A stretch of 64,000 nucleotides of DNA from Phoma sp. XZ068 (lineage: Eukaryota > Ascomycota > Dothideomycetes > Pleosporales > Didymellaceae): NCBI GenBank assembly GCA_004835665.1, contig RBKR01000008.1:1302001-1366000 (forward strand), written 5' to 3'. Both the position numbers and the translations under genes were made by a program. Of this stretch, positions 56,806 through 64,000 are shown in pieces; position 1 is the stretch's first letter; each line of letters starts with the position of its first letter. Under the pieces are notes generated by a model. It was given only the letters and a program-made list of their open reading frames with translations, ran no database searches and was not told where the DNA came from.

Positions 56806-59800
56806 GTAAGCTATATATATAGAAAAGTATTTACCTAGATTAAACCTTTTATTTAACTCTATAGTAAAGATAATACTTCTAATAAGGTTAATATATAAAT
56901 AGAAGACTTTAATACCTTTAAAGATAAGATCTACTTAATCTTTAGAGTCTTAAATAAACCTACTATTACTAGATAAGATATCTAATATATTTATTAGACC
57001 TAATTTACTACTAATTATACTACTAAGTCCTAGTAACTTATAGCTAATATAGACTAGGATAATACTATATTAACTATAATATTTTATTAAGGACTTAAAC
57101 CTAAAGTAAAGAAAAAACTAATATATACTAGTATAAGTATAGAAACCTTAGACAACCTTATTAATATAGTAATTAACCTTAATATTAAACTATATAAGCT
57201 CTAATAAGAGCTATATAATAATCTATATACTTAAGCTATAGGCTAGCTATCTTAACTATAATATAACTAATAGAATAACTATACTAATTATAGTAACTAT
57301 AGAAATAACTACTAACCTAATATAGGTTACTATATTTATAGTAATACTTAGAGTAGGTACTATAGACCTAAGGTAATAGACCTATCTAATATAAATAAGA
57401 GACTAGTAACTATAAAACTATAATAGAATAAAAAAAAGAAATATAATAATAATAAGTATAATAAGGGCTAGACTTATTATAACTATAGTAAACTAGGCTA
57501 CTTTACTAGAGAGTATTACTAAAACAAAGTATTCTAATAGATTAATATATTAGCTAGTAGGCTAGATAGCAAGGATACTAGTAATAAATAGGAAATTCTT
57601 ACTAATAGAATTAGACAACTTATAGAAGATCTAGAATTAGTATATAATAAAGATACTAAACTAAAGGCTATATATAAACTAGCACCTATAAGGTTATAGG
57701 AATATAAACACTCTTATAGTTATAAATATATAATTATATAGATATTAAGAAAGAAGTATCTTAAACTCCTAGGAGCTTCTAGTATAGCTATAACTTTATA
57801 CTATAAATTCTAAGTAACCTAGATAACTAATACTAAAGATAATATACTATAACTACCTAGATAATACCTAGAGAATAATAAAGATTAGGATAAATTAGTA
57901 TACTCTACTACTATATAATATAAAGTATAGTATAATATATACTATTAGGAATATAAATAATATACAGCTAAAAAAGCTAATAATAAGGCCTATACTAAGT
58001 TATATTAAGACCTAATTATTCTCTCTATTAAGGTAGATAATAATAAAGAAAATTAGTATAATAAGTTATATAAAGAATACTAATAATATTATTAACTAAA
58101 AGTATATTAGAGATAGAACTATAATTACCTAGAACCTAATTATAGCTTAGACTCTAGAAACCTATACTATAGAGCACTATTATAGATAGTATATTACTAT
58201 AATAGATACTAGATATACTATTTAAAAAAACTTAATTTAGAATAATTTCTAAAGAGATATCTATATAAACTATAATAGAAAGACTATAAGGAGGACTACT
58301 ATATACTATACTTAATAGATAAATATAATAATAAATACTTTTCTAGCTAGAATAAGTCTAAGTATAGATAATAAGGACTAGTAGTAAATAAGTAATACTT
58401 TAATTAGTATTAGTAGACCTACTTTAATCTATACTATAAGACCTATAAAGAAAAAAAGTAAAGTAATAGCTTTAAATAAGAGAATTCTTTTTTAGGGTAG
58501 CACTAGTAGGTACTAGAGATTAATCTATTAATAGTATTAAAAGTAATTATTAACTAATTAAGTTACCTATTAGAGTAAATAAAAGATAGATATATACACT
58601 CTTAGACTCTAGAGTATAGTTTAATTATATCTCTTTATAAGTAGTATAGCTAGCTAGACTATACTCTACTTAGAAGATAATACCTTACCTACTTAGAGTA
58701 GCTAATAGAGAACTAATACTAAAGGAATCTAAGATTATATATAAGGTAACTATAGTACCTCTCTAGATCTATAGACACTATAAGAAAATAACTCTAGATA
58801 CTTTTAAGATAGCTACTTATAATATTATATTAGGACTTCTAAAGTTAAGAAAGTATAATCTAGATATTAATTAGAAGAATTAATAGCTTTTATTAAGTTA
58901 ATATAGATATAGTACTACTATATTATAGCCTATATAGTTTATAATATAACTAGTAGATAAAAAGGAGATTAATAATATCTCTTTAATATATAAGATACAC
59001 TAAAATAGAGTAGTTAACTATATAGATATAGAATACTCTACTAGTTATAAAGTAATAGTTAAGAAGAGAGATAGTATACCTTCTAATATTCTAGATAAAT
59101 ATAAGGGTTATATAAAACTCTTCTATAATAAGAAGACTATAAAAGTATTACTATAGTATAAACCCTAGAATTATAAGATTAAGCTCTAGAAAGGAAAGGA
59201 ACTACCTTTTAGGCCTATATATAGAATATCTAAGAAAGAACTTAGTATACTTAAGGAATATAGTAATAAGAACTTTAAGAAAAGATTTATATAAGAATTA
59301 GAATTACTAGTAGGATTTCTAGTTCTTTTTTTACTAAAGAAAGATAGTAAATTATAAATATATATTAACTACTAGAAACATAATAATATTATAATTAAGA
59401 ACTAGTACCTACTACTAAATATTAAAGAATTATAGAATTAGTTATCTAAAGTATAATACTTTACTATACTTAATTTATATAGAGTATATAACCTTATATA
59501 TATAAAGGAAGGTAAAGAATAGAAGACTATATTTAGAGTATACTATAGTTATTTTAAGTACTTAGTAATACTATTTAGGCTTACTAATATACTAGCTATA
59601 TACTAGGCCCTTATTAATAATATATTAAGAGTATACTTAGATATTATAGTAGTAGTATACCTTAATAATATTCTAGTATACTTAGTAATACTAAAAGAAT
59701 ATATTTACTATATTAGAGAAGTATTAAAATACCTTAGAAAGGTAGATCTTTAACTTAAACCTAAGAAATATAAATAGTATAAAGAAGAAGTAGAATTCCT

Positions 59801-62008
59801 TAGCTATATTATAGGGAGATATAAAGTTAAGATAAGTAAAATAATAATTTAAGTTATAAAGAATTAGCTAACTCCTACCTCTCTTAAGAGAATTTAGGAA
59901 TTTTTAGAATTTATTAACTTTAATTAATACTTTATTAAGAATTATTTACTTAAGGCCTTACTACTTATAAAGCTTATATAGAAGAATATACTATTTAAGT
60001 AGGAATAGGTATATAAGGATACTTTCTAGTTACTTAAATAGTCTTATATTAAGCTACCTATAATAATTATATTTAAGAGTAGAAAGCTACTTTAAATTAA
60101 GATAAATACTTTAGATTTAGTATTAGGAGCTTATACTATATAGAAATAAGATAGATAATAGTACCTAATTACCTACTACGCTAGGAAATTCTTAGAACTA
60201 GAGAAATAATATAATATATATAATAAAGAATTACTAGCTATTATATTAGCTCTAGAATATTAGAGAATCTATATAGAAAGTTACTTAGAACTTACTATCT
60301 ATATAGATTATAAGAACCTAGTATACTTTACTACTACTAAAACACTTAACTAATAATAAGTATACTAGTCTAAGCTGTTAGGACAGTATAAGTTTAAGAT
60401 ACTATATACTCTAGAAAAAGACAATAGTAGAGCTAATATACTTAGTAGATAATATAATCTAGCTAGAGAGAAAATAATAAATTAGTTTACTATACTTAGA
60501 GTTAATAAGAATAGATTACTAGGACTATCTTAGTAGCTTAATAATATAATATAATTTTAATAGAAATAGTATATACCTATAAAAGTACTAGAGAAATTAG
60601 AAAATAAAATTATAAGCTATTATTATAATAACCTGCTTTATAGACAACCTAGTATAATATAAATAATAGAACTTATTAGATAATACTATAAGTTTAGCTA
60701 TATAAAGAACAAGGTTACTAAGTTTATTAAGAACTATATTAATTATTAATAGAATAAGTATAGAATATATATAAAGTATAAAGAAATATAAGTAATAGAA
60801 CTACTAACAGCACTATAGATAAATATTATAATAGATTTTATTATATAACTATCTATCTCTAAGAACTTTATTATAGAATACTCTTATAACTTAATCTTTA
60901 TTATAGTAAATAGGTTTACTAAAGTAGTAGAAATAATACTATTTTATAAAGTCCTAACTATAGGTAATAGTATTTACCTTATACTAGATAGAATAGTATA
61001 AAAATAGCTATAGGTAGATTATAAGAATAATACTTGTCCTCTCTATAGATTATAGGCTATACTTATTTTATATAGCTCTCTTACTTAGGTGCTAGTCTTT
61101 AATAAGAATAATACTATAATACTATAATACTATACTAAGCCTTATAATATCTATTATAGAACCTCTTCTTCTAGGCTATAGACCTAGCAGCACCTATAGC
61201 CTTAATAAAAACTCTACTATATAAGGAAAAGAGTGTCTATAGTATATACCTATAATACTTATTATATATATATTATATATATTATACTTATACTTTATTT
61301 ATATAATATCTTATATAGGTAAAAGTAGGTAAAAACTTATCTATTTACCTTATACCTTAGTAGCCTATATATTTAGTAGATAAGATTATAATAAACTTTT
61401 TACTTTACTCTTTTTTAACTCTAATAATACTCTTCTATACTATAAGTCTACTATATACTCTATACTTACTATAATAGTTTACTATCCTAACTCTAAGTTT
61501 ATTAAGAAGGTATATATATACTATACTACTTTCTTTATATAGTCTATAGCTAATAAGTATATAAACCTTAATACTAAAGTTATAACTTACTTATACTATA
61601 TATAGAGTATTACTAAGTAAAAGAAAGAATATAATAAGCTTAAATATTATTACTATAAGCACTATACTAATAGTAATTAAGGTAGTTACTACTTAGTAAG
61701 TATTCTAATAGTAGTTATTATAAGTATACTTTAGCTAATTTCTATAGGGGCCTAAGGTCTTTAATAGTTACTTAAATTAGGTTTATTTACTCTACTACTA
61801 ATATAATACTACTATTACTACTACTAATATACCTTACTCTAATACTACTATAATTACTACTAGTATTATACTTATATATACCTAGTACTAATTTACTCTT
61901 AAGCTTATAAACTACTACTATATTACTACCTATACTAGTATACCTATAGGTATAGCTATCTAGGTCTTTACTACTTTACTCTAGTTCCTAGGTCTAATTC
62001 TAGCTAAG

Positions 62009-63138
62009 TATTAAGGTTATAAACTAAGCAAAGCTTATAAATACTTCTAAGGTTAGTTTACTAGAATAAGTGCTAGTATAGAAAGAGGTTAGTATAGATA
62101 CCTAGTAAAATACTATAATAACTATAGAGCTAATAATAAGTAGTATAGATAGTTAATCTATCTAGCTTAAAAGTTAGGTTAAGTTCTAATAACAAAGTTA
62201 ATTAATAAGGTTAAATATAATACTATAAGGGCAGTATTCCTAATTGCTTTATACTAAGGAGATATATATAGTACTTAGTATTATAACAGCTACTAATTAT
62301 ACTAATTATTAATTATACTAATTACTAATTATACTAATTATACTAATTATACTAAGACTAATTATAATATATAACTTTATATTATTGCCCTAGTAGTAAC
62401 TAATAATACTTATTATTTATACTTATTTATAATACTGTCTCCTATATAGTTTAACTATACTATACTTAGCTTATAATTATTAACTTTTATTTAGTATTCC
62501 TTTAGATTATAATACTATCTCCTTTCTATCTTAGCTTAGTCTCTTAAGCTTAGTTTATATAATATAGGCCCCTCCTTATTTAATAGTATATCTTCTTAAT
62601 AATACCTAAATATTCTACTAAGTTAAGTTTTGCCTACTATTACTACCTATATAAATTTATTAAGTTCTTTAGAGAGATTATAGTAAAGAAGTGTTTAACC
62701 TATAAAAAGTATAAGTAAGTATATAAAGTCTATATTTACTCTAGGAAATATAGTAAGTATTTAAAGTATAGTTAGTATTATAATATTTATATAATATAGT
62801 TAGAGTTTAAATATCTAGAGACTAAGAAAGAAAAGCTACAGGTATAAATAAAAGAAAGTTATAAAGTATAGAATAAAGTGCTTAAGGCCTCTAAAAAGGT
62901 GTTAGAAGAGTTATAGGTTATATATATATATAAAGAGTAGTTATACTAATAAATAGATCTACTAGATTATTATATAGAGAAGGTAATTATAGTAGAGAAG
63001 TAAAGTATTATTAAGTAGAAGCTAGAGAAAGAAATAATTTTCTTAGAGGGTCCTTTAGACAGGCTTAGCCTAGCTCTATTGCCTAGTATATAGAGTATAT
63101 TTAAGAAGTAGCTAATTAAGGCTTAGAAAGCTAATATA
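62009..63138 (-). mobile_element. Truncated third Gypsy copy
   Basis: It starts with an LTR (62,009-62,514, 506 bp, about 34 bp shorter than the 540-bp copies) directly after CTAAG. It continues with about 620 bp matching 50,358-50,995 of the complete element, including the antisense coiled-coil frame. It stops where the pogo-like transposon begins, so the rest lies either beyond that insertion outside the window or has been lost. Confidence 0.75.
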
Positions 63139-64000
63139 ACGTAAACCACCACCGAGAGCGACAACCCACCGAGAGCGACAAAATCTCTTGGCACGACTAA
63201 CACTAGTTATGAATTATCAGATTCATCGCTATCAAACAAGGATCCTATGAACCTTGTGCTCGCATCTGATTCAGAAGTGTCTTCTGAATCCTTTTTGCAC
63301 GTACGAGCGTTGTGCCCAGTCCCTCCACAGTTCCCACAGCGCCGTAGAGCTGGTTGTGCTATTTCTTGATCACCACCACCTCGAGTCCTTTTGGACGACA
63401 AAGCCACCACAGACGCCTCAGCAGCTACCTGCGCTGACCCTACTCCATACTCCAATGTACCCCCATGCTGAATCTGCTTCCTTTTGCGCCCTTTCCGCTT
63501 GGTCATCACTGCCAATTGCTCTTCAAGCTCAGTATTGCGGGCAGCAAGAAGCGCATTTTGATGCAGCATTAGTTCAGCTCCCTTTACAAGCTGTGAGAAG
63601 CCAGCTTGGGCAGCAACTGGTGACCGAGTAAAAGACTCGCTCACAAGCTTTGACTGAGACCCAAATTCATGCGTATTGCTTGGAGTCTTCGACTGCCACG
63701 GGGTTGTTGGTAGTGGGGGTTGAGGCGGGGTACGCAACCGTGTCTCCAGGCGATCCAACACTACCTGCGCGTTGACAGGGACTAGTCCTGATGCCTCAAA
63801 GGCCTTTCGACAATTAGCCTGTGTGAATACGTCAAAAAACGCGTCCTTGAAGGCAGGTAGGAAGCCTTCCTTGTTGATGTGGAAGACGCGTCGGCGTGCC
63901 AAGTCTCGGACGCGTTGGGAGTACTTCCGCTTCAATGGCGAGAAGCAGACCACATCAAGTGGCTGGAGGATGTGTGATGAATGGGGAGGCATACAGAGCG
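63139..64000 (-). mobile_element. Pogo/Fot1-type DNA transposon, one end
   Basis: The composition becomes normal immediately after a TA dinucleotide (63,137-63,138), the target site of pogo elements. The end sequence starts ACGTAAACCACC and contains a 17-bp direct repeat (63,149-63,165 and 63,166-63,182, differing at the last base). I read this as the terminal inverted repeat zone; the other end is outside the window, so the inverted repeat cannot be verified. Confidence 0.7.
63207..64000 (-). CDS. Pogo-family transposase, C-terminal part (partial)
   Basis: The frame is open to the window edge, and the transposase continues beyond 64,000. MPPHSSHILQPLDVVCFSPLK is the block holding the last acidic residue of the DDE_1 catalytic core of pogo/Fot1 transposases. 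The remaining 230 residues are a variable tail with a Pro/Thr stretch, a coiled-coil (ARNTELEEQLAVMTKRKGRK, with a basic cluster) and a CCHC zinc knuckle CGNCGGTGHNARTC near 63,300-63,345. The protein ends in an acidic Ser/Asp-rich tail at TAA/TAG near 63,207. The frame has no stop, so this copy may encode an active enzyme if the 5' part is intact. Confidence 0.85.
   Translation of the reverse strand, partial: LCMPPHSSHILQPLDVVCFSPLKRKYSQRVRDLARRRVFHINKEGFLPAFKDAFFDVFTQANCRKAFEASGLVPVNAQVVLDRLETRLRTPPQPPLPTTPWQSKTPSNTHEFGSQSKLVSESFTRSPVAAQAGFSQLVKGAELMLHQNALLAARNTELEEQLAVMTKRKGRKRKQIQHGGTLEYGVGSAQVAAEASVVALSSKRTRGGGDQEIAQPALRRCGNCGGTGHNARTCKKDSEDTSESDASTRFIGSLFDSDESDNS

Larger units (their letters stand above)
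48509..62008 (+). mobile_element. Ty3/Gypsy element, plus orientation, RIP-inactivated and interrupted
   Basis: The host copy of the nest. Its 5' LTR (48,509-49,579, itself split by a solo LTR) is followed by a gag start at about 49,690 (KGDYSKLDNW-like). Gag breaks at 49,817 where a second copy is inserted, resumes at about 56,811, and is followed by a zinc knuckle remnant near 57,470-57,525. A protease DSG-like site lies at about 58,595-58,640. Reverse transcriptase spans about 59,330-59,760, with the catalytic aspartates changed (YLNNILVY, about 59,655-59,685). RNase H lies at about 60,110-60,450 and an integrase core at about 60,650-61,000. 61,000-62,000 is of uncertain content. All frames hold many stops from transitions. 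The 3' end is replaced by a third copy at 62,009. Confidence 0.75.

Noticed and set aside
61000..62008. Second half of a Gypsy integrase or chromodomain
   Set aside because: Some words are compatible with an integrase C-terminal half (about 61,370-61,630), but degradation is too strong and 61,000-61,370 looks like other material; I leave its content open.
1..64000. CRISPR array, prokaryotic-type defence system or secondary-metabolite cluster
   Set aside because: No regularly spaced repeats, no cas-like, PKS or NRPS genes; the gene set is scattered eukaryotic housekeeping.

Overview
The window is nuclear DNA of a filamentous ascomycete, most likely a pleosporalean Dothideomycete. The evidence is gene style (short 47-60 bp introns with GT..AG ends), gene content (Kex2, Sec20, Rcl1, Rpf2, Mms19, a Zn2Cys6 regulator) and a 15.6 kb AT-rich block of retroelements destroyed by transition mutations, the hallmark of repeat-induced point mutation (RIP). 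The species assignment is inference. Exon coordinates are my own reading of splice sites and reading frames.

Region 1, 1-47,512, is a normal gene-dense segment with 19 genes. In order they are: the 3' end of a mitochondrial ornithine carrier; a PMP24/PXMP4 peroxisomal membrane protein (5 exons); an MFS sugar transporter (7 exons, minus); a very long PhoD-like phosphatase protein (minus); kexin KEX2; RCL1 (minus); an RTC4-domain protein; the t-SNARE SEC20 (minus); mitochondrial ribosomal protein mL53; inorganic pyrophosphatase (minus); an uncharacterised nuclear-looking fungal protein (minus); a glycine-rich RRM protein (6 exons); an S33 alpha/beta-hydrolase peptidase; NAD-dependent methylene-THF dehydrogenase (minus); MMS19; RPF2 (minus); a CGFS glutaredoxin; a small unrecognised two-exon protein (minus); a Zn2Cys6 transcription factor (minus); and an AlkB-type dioxygenase (minus). 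Most are core housekeeping functions: ribosome biogenesis (Rcl1, Rpf2), secretion (Kex2, Sec20), Fe-S/iron handling and DNA repair (Mms19, Grx, AlkB) and one-carbon/phosphate metabolism. Several lie head-to-head over promoters of 220-380 bp (RCL1/RTC4, SEC20/mL53, MTD1/MMS19, RPF2/GRX). They are unlinked functions, not a cluster or operon.

Region 2, about 47,560-63,138, is a gene-free AT isochore. It holds a Ty1/Copia reverse-transcriptase remnant and at least three copies of one Ty3/Gypsy family nested in each other. A plus-strand element (from 48,509) is split inside gag by a complete minus-strand element (49,818-56,805) with two 540-bp LTRs and a GTAAG target duplication. A third, truncated minus-strand copy starts at 62,009. 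A solo LTR of a related type splits the 5' LTR of the first element. All coding frames are full of stops.

Region 3, 63,139-64,000, changes abruptly back to normal base composition: the terminal part of a pogo/Fot1-type DNA transposon whose transposase frame is still open at the window edge. It was apparently inserted into the dead retroelement and escaped RIP.

No rRNA, tRNA, CRISPR or prokaryote-like defence locus was found. I did not find a convincing undescribed system. The most unusual items are a conserved ORF carried antisense to gag-pol in the Gypsy family, a pogo transposase with a CCHC knuckle, an AlkB protein starting with a PIP-box-like motif, and an uncharacterised fungal protein family.
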